NCBI RefSeq assembly: GCF_037126465.1
Contig: NC_088206.1
Coordinates: forward strand, 8,221,187-8,285,186
Origin: Ornithodoros turicata
Taxonomy: Eukaryota; Arthropoda; Arachnida; Ixodida; Argasidae
DNA length: 64,000 nucleotides
Direction: 5' to 3'
The notes below the pieces were generated by a model, which made no database searches, had not been told where the DNA came from, and worked only from the letters and a program-made list of their open reading frames with translations. Made by a program: the position numbers and the translations under genes. Position 1 is the first letter of the stretch. Every line of letters begins with the position of its first letter. Positions 45,001-55,593 of the stretch are shown here, one piece after another.

Positions 45001-48000
45001 CCGCACTGCACCCGCGTGGGCACAACCCGCATCCGCACCCGCGTCCGCAGCAATGTCATTGGCTCAACCCGCATCCGCACATCCCGACGCCTATCCGCAC
45101 ACCCGCCGATATATACCCGCAGCCCAAAGCATACGCATGTTTCAGTTATGCCACATGATCATGACGGCACGAAATGGTTTATTGATGCTGAGGACACTGT
45201 CCGTTTGTGAGCCACTTTTTCTACGCGTACGCTGTGGCAACTGCTGACCTGGTTGCCAACTTACTAATGCGAAGTGTTCCAGTCTTGGTGTCGAAAGATA
45301 GCCAAAGATAACCCTACGTGGCAAACAACTTCGAAGGAAAGTAGTTTGTGTCAAATGTTCGCCATGATTCTAACACCAAAATCCGACGGCTTGGTTTTGC
45401 GCCTGCGGGTATTGCGGGTATACCCGCGTAATCCGCAGAGGTAGTGCGGGTCTACCCGCACCTCACCCGCAACCCCCGGTGACACGGAAATGTGTACCCG
45501 CAAATAACAAACTTGCACGGGTATCCGTGGGTATACCAGCAACGCACTCATCTTTAAACAAAACTAAGTTACGTTAACGTGGTAACTGTAGCTGTAACTA
45601 TAGTTACATTTCAAAAAGGGGCACATAACTATAACTGTGGCTCTGTTGCTATTTTTGCAGGTGTAACTTAGTTATCTCTATTGAGCAACTTACCCATAAC
45701 CTGGCCACGTGATCTTTTCGCTTCCTATCTCAGAACATGGAATGCCCCTTGAAACGCAAACATCGATTGCGGCGAATGTCGTCACATGAACACGCACACA
45801 CCCCGCAACAAGTTCATCACGTGAACAGTTTGTATATATGTTGTTATCACTGTTATCTGTGCACTCTTTTTAAGTATCTCCATTGAGTACTGTCAGTGTG
45901 TTGCCCTTTGAGTGTACGTCATATTGTTTTCAAAGAAGGTGAGGTGCACAATGTTGATTAAAACAGATAATGCGTCAATTTCGAATAAATGTGCGTTTCG
46001 TTTGTGTTGCGAACATGATACCACTCAGTAAGAGATGGGATTCAAGTGCTGTCATGAGATTATCGTTCGGCTTCGGATATAGGCCCTTCGTTACACATTG
46101 GAATAGCGGCATTTGTGAATGTTGGAATAGAACCCCGAAAACGTTCCTGTTTTAACAAATATGCATTAGTTATAGTTATAGGGGAGAGGGATGACTACTT
46201 TACCACTATTTCTCTCCCTTTTCTAAGTTTTTGTCTTGCTGAACTTTTGGCTAAGGTCACTGTGAAAACAAAGTAGACACAAATCGGAATGAATTTAAAA
46301 CAAGAACTGCCATCGAACATATATGTCTTGCAGCCATCTATAGATTTCTGACTCGCAGATATGCCAGCAATGATTGAAGTGTACGGGAGGTAACAAAGAA
46401 CTATCTCATTTTATGAACAACGTGATGTGTGAAACAAACAACTCAAAGCGCTCAAGCAGTCACAACAGTATCGGGTCATGACGGTCATATCATATGTACC
46501 TTGTAGGATGTTCTCCTTGTAAACAGTGAGATACTTGTCCCTGTCTGAGCGCATGTGCTCGTGCTCGTAGCCAAGGGCATGTCCCATTTCATGAAGAACC
46601 GTTCCATGGTAAAGGCATCCTTCGCCTAGGGAGACATTTTGGCGACCTCCTACCCTGCCTACGTGCGAGTAACACCTGGAAGGAGTTAAACGTTAGTTTG
46701 AGGAATGCCTGATTTCTGACTGTTAAAACTGAATATTATAAACATTGCTCCAACTGAAGCTTTGGCTCCAGTAAATTGATTCTGTTACTTTTCACATTGC
46801 CGTGCGATGTGAACGAATTGGATTTAAGGCTTAATGGCACGCAGCACGCAACCAAATGACCAACACGGGCATAAAACCCATTACGTAACGTCCCGATGTG
46901 ACCGTCGTGTAGCACTCCGCGCCCGATTTTGCTTGTGCCCTATAACGTTCACATACTTTCCTGTATCCTACTGTATCCTGTATCCTACCAGTACTCCTGT
47001 GTTCGTACTGACATATTGGACGCAAAAGTATGCAAGCAGAAGCGCTAAGCTACCCTAAGACAAAACGAGTTATACATGCTATTTGAATTTGGCGCTAAAA
47101 ATTGCTTCTGTACTACAATACAGAACATGATGGGCGGGACTAAGAGTGCACAGTACGTGACGTAACCCATGTTCTACGTAAAGGAAAGTCAGCTGTTTCA
47201 ACCCCACCGAGACATCTGGCGAATTCGTGTGGTCATTTCATGGCAACACGGCCTGGCGATCGGAAATTGCCTGCGCTGGATAACGTGAGCGTTGCCATCT
47301 GAACATGAGTGCCGGGAATGTAGCGGTTTTAGCCGCATGGATCACGCAAGGGGCATCGCGGTCGCTCGCTCGTCTTCGGATTTCGTCGTCTGCTAATCCT
47401 CGTGAACTTCGACGTGTTAGCCAATGCGGGCCCTCGGCACACTTGCAGTGCGGATGTGACGGCACCGGATATAGTTGGGCAACCCGCTGCTCAGTCGTTT
47501 CGAGACCGGGCGAAAAAAGTACTAGCTGGCAAATTCCATGCAGGCGCTCGGAAAGCGCCACGCGAACATGCGAGATTGTTTCGCTTTGACCAAACGAACA
47601 TGACAGCTCGGGATCTGGCAAAAAAAAAAAAAAAAGTTGCCACGAAATGACCACCCGAATTCGCCAATAGAAAGCCTGCATACTCGTCGACGTGAGAGGT
47701 AACAAATGAGAGTCAGCCAATTAAGGCTGTGTTTTCAACGGCCGTAGCCAACAGCGAACGTGCTTTCAGTGGTCGTTGCCATGGACACGAGCCACCGTCA
47801 GCCGCATGGGGAGCCACTGTCGTCTGCGAGTATAACGTCCCCGCGTATTAAATGCAAAAACAAAATAAACCGCAATACGGTCCCATATTTTTCTCGAGGC
47901 AAATTTTCTGGGACGCGTGTTGCACTTTTAGTCTACAGGTTCAAATTTGCGAAGTTAACTGCCATCATTTGCGAGTTCTTAATTCTCCGAACGGCGAATC

Positions 48001-51000
48001 CCAGTCAGCAGACGAATCCCGACTAAATGTGACCACGTAGCGAATGAGGGAGGGGAGGCCTTCGGTATCTATATAGATGGCGTTGGCTGTGTTCAAAACC
48101 CGCAAGTTCTACGCATCTATACTAATGGAGCATACACAACTCACCCTTCGTCTCGAATGAAAACGACATAGTCCGTTTCATTGCTCCGTGGAACCCAACG
48201 GATGCAGGTCTTGTCGTGGATCTCCTTCAGTGCCATCACAATCTTCTTCTTCCTTCTCTCTACAAGTTCAGTTGCGTCATCACTGCTGCCTGTACATAGA
48301 ATCTTGAGGAACCGCCTTTGTGTTGTTCTCATTTACTAAATGGCACAAAGCAGGCGGACCGAACTGCTGATGGAGTATTGACAAGAGTGTGTGGTTTGGC
48401 TTTCGCCCTGCTGGATGGCATCCATTTACGAGCTAATGTGCTGAACGCTAACCTGTCGCATCTTTGCAGATCCTCTTCGTGAAAATGGATAATATTTAAA
48501 ACAGCTTCCGCTTGCGGTCAATGCGACCCTCCATCTAATCCCAGACGCTTTCTGAATAAGAGATTGTATACAGCTGCCCAGATGATATGACGTGAGCTTA
48601 CATAGTCATATATGTCAGTCTGAATGCATATGTGTTGCAAAATTTTTATGTTAAATTCATAAAAGAAATGTATTTACACAGACTTCGACTAAATTTAATA
48701 TGTTTATAGATTAAAACAGCAATGCAGTCGAACCGAGCCCAAGCTCTGTCTAGGGACAAGCACAACGCATAGAACCTCCAAGAGCCTGAACGGACAAAGT
48801 CAACAAGTACTTAATTAGCGAAAAAAGATTAAATAAACATGGTACGCTTTTACATATCTGCATTCCTGTTATACTGTGGCCGTCCCCTGGGTATTTGTAG
48901 TGCCTTACATATAGCAGCAAGGAAAGTCAATATATGCTTCGTTAATTTTCTGATAAGTTATATGGACTTACTAAGTTTTTTGTCGATCACGTAAGGCACT
49001 CGTGCATTCGGCCACAGCCATTTCTTACCCACGATGGCATTGCGCTGGAAGAGATGACGTCTCGATTTATTCCCAGAGATAACATGGACAGCTTTGACAT
49101 CAAATAAAAAGTGGCGTTACTGTCAACTTGCTTGGGAGTTGTTAACACGACACCTGACCTCACTGTTGCATGTTAAAGTAGTTGAAAAGTAGTCGCATCG
49201 ATGACTAATCACGTGTGCAATCTTTGGAAGGTTCTGATAGATCAGAAAACGCGAAAACAAATTTTAATAATCCTGATGGAGGAACAAATAGTACGTTTTG
49301 CTGTCTGTAATATTCTGTTCATGTATTTGAACTTTGAATGTTCGATCAACGCCAAGGTATATCTGAGAGCTTCCATTTGATAAGTGTTTAATCAACGGTC
49401 TGTTCCCTGTCCCTCGAGACATTTTGTTTTTTAATTTTTGTTAACGATTAACCTAAATTTGTATTCTCATACCCTATTAACGACAAAAGTGAAAAATTAA
49501 AATCCCCATCCCATGTTTCATGCATGACAACAGACGATGTAAAACGGACATGGCTCTTCGAGCGCGGAACTGTGGGAAACGCGCATAGGCATGACTTATA
49601 CCTTATTACGGTTTGATGAAATTGGCGCAGTTTTTCTTTGTGACTTCGAATTCACATCCTGAACTAACGAACAATTCGCTCGTGTCGCTGAAGCGTTAAC
49701 GATGATAACCAAAACAAAAGGAGTCCTACGTCGTGCGGTTGCCGCGGCAAGATGTCCCCTTCTATCAACAGTGGGTTTTCGAGAGCTTTCTTCGCCTGCC
49801 TTCTGGTTCCTGGGTAAACGAGAACGAAGGAAAAGGTGACGTAAGAAAGTCAAACTGCAACAGCGGACGTATGCTCCCATAACGATCACCCATATACTAT
49901 AGTTACAATGTTTTCTCTCTCCCTCTCTCTCTCTCTCCCTCTCATCCCGGGCACCTCAACCAATAGCGCATTGCAGAGGGACTACAGCCAACAGCACGCA
50001 AAACGTTGTCCACGTCGACACAGCGCTGAAACAACTTTATTTTAATGGTGTTTCATCGATATAGGGGGGTTTCATCTACGTTGCATTGTGACGTGGCAGT
50101 GACGTGGCATGCTCGTAAGCACCTCCCACTGGTGGACACTTTTCGTGCTAGCCGCATTGAAAGATGACAAACTGCACACATTTTTCAATGCGACAACCAT
50201 AGTTTTCTTAAAAGAAAGTGCGAGAACGACAATGACGAAGTGTCTTCGAGATAAAAGAAGGACGCGACCGGGTTTCAAAACACCATTCAAAGCTTCGTTT
50301 TCGAGCCAATGCTAGACAATCTCGGCAGCTGCGCTGAAAAAAAAATGACCACCACCATGGCGACCAAACGCGTTCGTTTCACGTCATGTGAAAACACCCT
50401 ATATAGACGATACCCCGACACCATTGCCCATTGAAAATATAATGATCAACTTCGTAGTGAGGACCAAAGCCCTACATTATCCGGAAGGGTTAGTGGTGTC
50501 AAAACGCTTCATTGATTCACTGGATGCGATTTAGTGTCGCTGTTACAGCTCGGTGGCGTTGCCGTTCGCGACAAGTCGACTCTCCAAGACATCCTTCTCT
50601 ATTGTGCGCACTAACAACAATTCGGGGACCAGTGCAGTGTCTATCTAGACTCTCGCCCCTCCCCCTACAATGAGAAAATTGTTTAGTCCATGGTCGAATT
50701 AATTCTGTCCGTCACCGCTTAAACTTCCCATGCGCGACGTACCACATAGAAAACTGTGCGGCCTACTGTACCACTAACACCAAACCAAAAGAGTGATTAC
50801 ACGTCCATAAGACAGAGACTGCCTCGAGGCATGTCAAGAGCACATGCGTTGCAGATGGTTGCTGATGAACATGCCAGCGCCCACAAGCACGTCACCTAAA
50901 TGGGAACGACAGCGTCGGAGGATCGGTTAACGGTGTGCGTCACGCAGTGCACACGTGTGCTTTGGATACATGATCCTGTGCTGCGACGGCTACTAGTTTT

Positions 51001-51676
51001 TTTTTACAAACTATGCCGGAGTGAAGTATAGGCTCGTCGCATGGAGCTGTTACCCCAGAATGACCTTTACGATTGGAAACCTCTTTTTGGGGAAAATGAG
51101 TGTACTGCAGCCTTTTATTCGTCTTTTCCAAGTCCCCAACTTAAAAGGACAAAGTTGTTCAAAATTTATAATACGTGTTTGACACGGAATTCGCGTGCGA
51201 AGAGCGTGTAATGTCATTAAGGATGGGACGTGTTTGTGGAAGCAAGCCTCGCATGCAAGCAGGGTTGCGGAGTTGCCACTCCCGGGTTGGAATGATTCCG
51301 GAATGATTCCAGATTTATCAAGCCCGGAATGGAATTTGAATGGGATGGCGGAAGCTATCCTAAGAATGGAATGGGAATGCGAAGACTTGGATGCTTGGAG
51401 TATTGTATTGGGATGAATATTGTCCCTACAGTATTAACAAGACCTGGGTTACGGTATCAATTTAACACTACCAGCGTTATCCGCATTACGAAATTTATTA
51501 ACGTCACCGATTGGCTGGATGCACTGCTAGGACTGCCTCTACTCAAATGCAATACATGCTACACAATATACAACTCAATAACCATACAATACGAAAGACT
51601 TACCCTCATATGGAGCAGCGCGGGCGACTTTAAAAATGAGGTACAACAACACCGCAGCATTTAATGTGAAAGCCAT
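42051..51676 (-). CDS. Astacin-family zinc metalloprotease, 6 exons, 271 aa, apparently intact
   Basis: Exons on the minus strand, in order: 51676-51604, 49809-49730, 49044-48972, 48289-48145, 46675-46500, 42319-42051 (TGA... stop at the low end). All borders are GT-AG and the 816 coding bases join with no frame break. Residues 1-20 form a hydrophobic signal peptide (MAFTLNAAVLLYL...). Residues 36-45 (NPLLIEGDIL) match the propeptide aspartate switch, Asp43. The catalytic domain starts near residue 53. HEMGHALGYEHEH at 152-164 gives zinc ligands His152, His156 and His162 with Glu153 catalytic; the Met-turn is SVMLYG at 206-211 with Met208 and Tyr210. Cys104, 125, 144 and 255 fit the two astacin disulfides. 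It ends soon after the domain, with no EGF or CUB module, so it is a minimal secreted protease of the kind ticks express in salivary gland and gut (family knowledge). The 4.2-kb last intron and the 1.5-kb fourth intron hold several transposons, none interrupting an exon. Confidence 0.95.
42430..42600. mobile_element. Left part of a GTAACT-repeat element
   Basis: AAGTAACGTAACTGTAATTA, AGTAACTTTTCTAC and AAGTAACTGTAAAATATAAC. Related words resume at 45560-45690, so later insertions at 43680-44737 and 44966-45555 probably split one hAT-like element. It lies in the last astacin intron. Confidence 0.55.
43680..44737. mobile_element. TA-flanked element with GCAAGATGAGAC ends (1,058 bp)
   Basis: Left end GGGTAAGGTGGAGCAAGATG AGAC, right end GTCTCATCTTGCCCCACCTT CTCC, TA on both sides. 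Internal copies of the word: GGCAAGACGCG (43709, 44088), TCTAATCTTGCCCCC (44490), GTCTCGTCTTGGCC (44512) and GGACAAGATGAGAC (44535). No coding. Confidence 0.82.
44966..45555. mobile_element. ACCCGC-repeat element (about 590 bp)
   Basis: Ends GAGATGAGCGCG and CGCACTCATCTT are inverted repeats. Near both ends the words ACCCGC, ATCCGC and GGTACCCGC recur about 25 times, mostly as CCCGC on the plus strand at the left and in both senses at the right. It is flanked by GTAACT-type sequence, into which it inserted. Confidence 0.75.
45556..45700. mobile_element. Right part of a GTAACT-repeat element
   Basis: AAGTTACGTTAACGTGGTAA, CTGTAGCTGTAACTATAGTT and GTGTAACTTAGTTATCTC, ending near AACTTACCCATAACC. 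Mirror-like relation to 42430-42600. Confidence 0.55.
47217..47666. mobile_element. MITE with TGGCGAATTC ends (450 bp) in astacin intron 4
   Basis: TGGCGAATTCGTGTGGTCAT TTCATGGCAAC at the left is mirrored by GTTGCCACGAAATGACCACC CGAATTCGCCA at the right, about 31 bases with three mismatches. The interior is GC-rich with an A16 run at 47620. No clear target duplication. Confidence 0.85.
49911..49942. repeat. (CT)n microsatellite in astacin intron 1
   Basis: CTCTCTCCCTCTCTCTCTCT and similar for about 30 bases. Confidence 0.85.
51259..51420. mobile_element. GGAATG-repeat element end in astacin intron 1
   Basis: CAGGGTTGCGGAGTTGCCAC is followed by TGGAATGATTCCGGAATGAT and seven further GGAATG or GAATGG words. 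The CAGGG start is hAT-like. The other end was not located. Confidence 0.5.
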
Positions 51677-51714
51677 CTTGATGTGCTCTCGCAGACGGGT
51701 ACCTTCTGAAACCT

Positions 51715-51732
51715 AAGTCCTTATATATCGTT
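51715..51732 (-). promoter_or_regulatory. Candidate TATA box of the astacin gene
   Basis: The minus strand reads CGATATATAAGGAC just upstream of the astacin ATG (51676). The TATATAA word lies about 45-50 bases before the start codon, which would place transcription start a short distance upstream of the ATG and give a very short 5' leader. Position and sequence are seen directly; promoter function is inferred. Confidence 0.45.
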
Positions 51733-52301
51733 GGGCGATTGTCCTTTCACAGTTGATCCACATCCCCTTTCCCCGAAAGAGAATGTCGATGATAAGGTGG
51801 ACATTATCCTGCGCATTGTCCCAACCCGCAGTCTTCCACAGAAGATAAGATGAACGGTAGCTTTGCGCGGGTGCATTCTGTTCTTAGGTGGAGTCGACAG
51901 AGTAATAAGGACTCCACAATCTATACTCAGCAGGATCAATAATTAAATCCCATAGTTGACACTTCTCTGCGTAGAAGTTATTTAATTTAAGTGAGCCTCG
52001 CGATAAGGAATTGAACTTTCTTAGAGAACGCCATACATTCTCAATAAAGAATGATCGCAGGAGAGGACGGACGATCGGCTTTTTAGGTTACAGGGTAGCT
52101 ACCTATAAAAGGTTAACAAGCGTGGCTTTCACCTTGATTGTTTTCTCATAGGGTTTTAGAGGATTTTGGGTGTAATTCTGGTTCGCTATGTTAAATCGGT
52201 CGGACGTTTATACGACGAAAAACTGAGGCGCATAGGGGCCCGAAAAGCTTTGTCTTCAACTGCGTTGGTAATGAATACAATCTGAGGTGGGTACTAGGCG
52301 G

Positions 52302-52886
52302 CAGTGATGGCCACTAACTACTTCTACAGTAGTTTAACTATAACTATACTAACTACTTTGAGATTGAGTAGTTTAACTAGTAGTTCAACTACTTTTCAGG
52401 GGAGTAGTTAGAACTACTTTTTTAACTACTACAATGTAGTTTAACTACATCTATAACTACTTAACGTTGTTCATAAACACCAATTCCTTGTAGTGTTCTT
52501 GGGCACCTAAATATGAATCACAAGCAATGATAAAGTTTGGCTCAAGCCATTGCTACGATCGCCAAATACAAAGCTTGCGGCGAGATTTCACAGCAAATGA
52601 GGCTTTACTAGACAAGCATTATAAGTGAAGATTTAGTATACATGCGCGACACAATTGCTCTGCAGCTCCGTTCTCATCAAACAAGTAGCTCAAGGTAAAA
52701 TTCGGAAGCACAATAGTGCCGTAAAGCTTGCGGAAGTAGTTGGCGTACTGTAGTTAACTACTTAAAATAGTAGTTTAACTAGTAGTTGTCACTACATTTC
52801 TGCAAGTAGTTAATAACTACTTTTAACTACAATCAGGTAGTTAACTAGTAGTTTAACTACATGTAGTTAACTACTGTCCATCACTG
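52302..52886. mobile_element. hAT-type MITE with TAACTAC-repeat ends (585 bp)
   Basis: Ends CAGTGATGGCCACTAACTAC and GTAGTTAACTACTGTCCATC ACTG, flanked by a perfect 8-base duplication CTAGGCGG (52294-52301, 52887-52894). AACTACT/AGTAGTT words fill the outer 170 and 140 bases; the middle 280 bases lack them. Confidence 0.93.
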
Positions 52887-52933
52887 CTAGGCGGCACTAA
52901 CTAGAAGCCAGTGGCGGATCCATTTGACATTAG

Positions 52934-53207
52934 GCCTCGGTGGCTCAGTCGGTAGCGTGTTCGCCTTCTGATCCCGAGATCGCGGGTTCGAACCCGGCCG
53001 AGGACGCCAGCAACTTGGTGGCAGGGTACAAGTTGCTTAGACACGCCGTCTTCCGCGAGGGACGTTAAATACGGGGTGCCGTGTAATGAGCTTTCATTGC
53101 ACGTTAAAGAACCCTCAGGTGGGCAAAAGCAATCCACAGACCGACCGCTGTGGCGTCGCTCATGATCTCAGTTGTCTCGCGACGTAAACACCCAATTATT
53201 ATTATTA
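52934..53207 (+). repeat. tRNA-derived SINE, family B, full-length with 14-bp target duplication
   Basis: Box A TGGCTCAGTCGGTAGCGTG and box B GGTTCGAACCC, then a body with CACGTTAAAGAACCCTCAGG, a motif I know from tick SINEs, and an (ATT)n tail. CCATTTGACATTAG occurs at 52920-52933 and 53208-53221 as a perfect target duplication, so this copy is fairly young and was mobilised by a LINE. Confidence 0.93.
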
Positions 53208-53502
53208 CCATTTGACATTAGCTTTCTCCCTCTCCTCTACCCAGTTACACGCTTAGACAAAGAAACCGCCCTTGATGCCTCCGGTCTTTTGTTACTTTAT
53301 TTGTTATGTAAGCCAGTGCTATCCTTCTATTAAACATGACTCCTGGCTTCTGGTCTATCTTCAACGGCAGTAGTGGTGGTGACGCGCAAGGCTTGCGGTT
53401 TTCGATGGGACTATACGACTATTTCTTGGACTATTTCTGCGTAGTCCGTCTTTGTCTTCCTCGCGTTATAAAACGTGCTTCCTCTTTTTGGCCCCACATT
53501 GG

Positions 53503-53632
53503 TGGTGGTGGTGGTGGTTGATGGTGAAAGGGCTCAGAGGTGGGCAACGTCACGACTGACACCCTGGGAGAATGTGCGTCCTGGGCCGACTTCTAAGAGA
53601 ACGGTGCCGACGTATGTCCCTACATTAACTCG
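53503..53632. repeat. SINE-like fragment with (GGT)n head, copy 2
   Basis: (GGT)n then GTGGGCAACGTCACGACTGA and GTGCGTCCTGGGCCGACTTC, parallel to 8640-8805. Confidence 0.6.
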
Positions 53633-53639
53633 CGGAAGA

Positions 53640-55100
53640 CTGCGCCTGCGACCGACCAAAACGTACCTCTCCAACAACAACTGCAACTACCAGAGATACA
53701 GTTTTCCCAAGATGCACGTTCGTGCACGTAATACATGCCTCCCACGAAACGTCATTTGAACCGCTGCTGTGCTACGCAACACCATGTCATTGAGCCAATA
53801 TTCGTTTATACGCCTTATTGCTTTCGAAACGAACGGGTACGTACGGCTGTCGCAAGACGTGATCGCTTAGAAGATCCAGATATAGCTGCTTCCAAAATCA
53901 AATCGACTCGCGCAAGCAGCAGCTCGTACGTCGTTATTATGCCATTCTCCACACGTTCGGACATCTGTGCCACCGCCTGTCTGGCCGATTTGAATGCGAC
54001 GGATCTCCTGCTGCGTGGTTCATGTTTTGGTTGTGACATGGGTCTGCTTCTCTGTCGTTTGCGCGGCGGAGGAATACATTGACTGTCATGAAAGCAGAGC
54101 CCGCTATCGCGATTCATGTTAAATGGTTGAGGTTGTCGCCAAGGCTTCAGTGAACAGAGAATACGACGCGGATAATAGATATTAATGTAAGAAATAAGGT
54201 GAGACCAGTACTTCTGCCAGATTTCTGGATCGTTCCTTCACGATGACACGGTATAGCTACCTTGCCACAGGGATGGGCTATGGTTTGAGACTGCAAGTTA
54301 GAACTGCGACAGTTTCGTACATTTTGGGCACATAAGACAGACGGGACGCTCTTTTAACAGTATTTTCTTTTCTCCTTTTTTTTTTTGTTACGAATTGGGT
54401 ATTCGAGTACTTGACGAAAAAGTACTGAACAAAATTAAAGTACAGCGTAAATTGGGCAATGTGAAGTGTACTTAGAGTAAAGTAGTATTAAATACTTGAT
54501 ACTTCAGGTACCTCTCAAACACTTCGGTCCTCACCTTCCAAATATCATGTCTCATGTACACGCGTGAAGACAGCCTCCTACATGAGCCCACGTCCACGCA
54601 GATTTTCTGCTTCCGGTGCGTTCTTTTAGTGCAGACGACCTTCGTCCTGCAGCTGGATAACCTTTTCAGTGACTTCCATCTTTCATCGTTAATTTCTTAG
54701 GCAACTTGAGGCCTTGTATGTGATTGTCCCTTCTATGTTTTTCCAGCCTCCAGAGCATCAGTTCTCTCCTCTTACTGGAAGCAGCTGCGTGCTCTTACCC
54801 ATGTTCAATCTCAACGGCGCCATCTATGAACTCAGAGGGCGTCAGTAGACCAGCTGATAAGAGCGCGGGAGATTTTCAAACGCAGAAGGGGTTGTAGAAC
54901 GCGTGAGGACCGCAAAACGAGGCGTCCTCAATTTGTACGTCTCCCTGCTCGTACTTCTCTACACGCACATAGTATACTCATGACAGCCCGACCTTTTTCA
55001 CAAAGGTTACACGTGTATACAAGTAGTAAAAAATACGCACATCCCTTTTATAACGATGTCTTGCCCCTGTTTTTTTCTTTTTTTTGCTATATTTCGCAAT
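53640..55100. other. No confirmed gene
   Basis: Frames at 53735-54117 are open on both strands. AAGTACT words at 54398-54515 look like a hAT end. Nothing else recognised. Confidence 0.35.
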
Positions 55101-55105
55101 CCTTC

Positions 55106-55256
55106 CCCAAGCAGCACAATGTACTGAAAGTCGAGTGCAATGGGGGTGGACGGTTTGTGTCCTATCGATGTTCTTGAGTTTCACGGCTCTGTTCAAGGCC
55201 TTCCACCTACCCGCCCACCCCCATTGCACTCGACTTTCAGTGCACTGTGCTGCTTG
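55106..55256. repeat. Inverted repeat with about 45-bp arms
   Basis: CCCAAGCAGCACAATGTACT GAAAGTCGAGTGCAATGGGGG is mirrored by CCCCCATTGCACTCGACTTT CAGTGCACTGTGCTGCTTGGG across a 65-base spacer. A foldback element located 340 bases before the four-membrane-segment gene. Confidence 0.82.
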
Positions 55257-55593
55257 GGTCGTTGCTTGTTCTTATCCTGACGATGTCTCATGTTATCAGT
55301 GCTGCGGTACTTAGCTTATGATGTCCGTTCGCTTTATTGTTTTACCACTTTCTCATGTAAAGCCGCTATATTTTGGTTGGTTGTCCTTACGTTGGTGATT
55401 ACGTTTGTCCAAGCCATAGTGTACCATCAAGTATGAATGGGGTGGTATATGTACTTGGGTAGGAACGTAGCGTAATCATTATCAGTATCGCAAAAGTACT
55501 GCCACGTGAGAACGCGAGTCACGCACGAGATTTCTGAGACTCCTCTGAACGTGGAACCATTCCACCGTCATCTACACTGCAGTGTCCATTACT

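Noticed and set aside
49596..49889. Minus-strand frame of 97 codons as an independent gene
   Set aside because: The real coding text here is astacin exon 2 (49809-49730) in a different frame; the long frame is its shadow.
52934..53010. tRNA gene with good box A and box B
   Set aside because: The acceptor stem continues into a SINE body with (ATT)n tail and a 14-bp target duplication; it is a SINE head.
53735..54117. Frames of 115 (plus) and 100 (minus) codons
   Set aside because: Both strands are open over the same bases and neither has matching exons nearby; I could not decide that either is coding.
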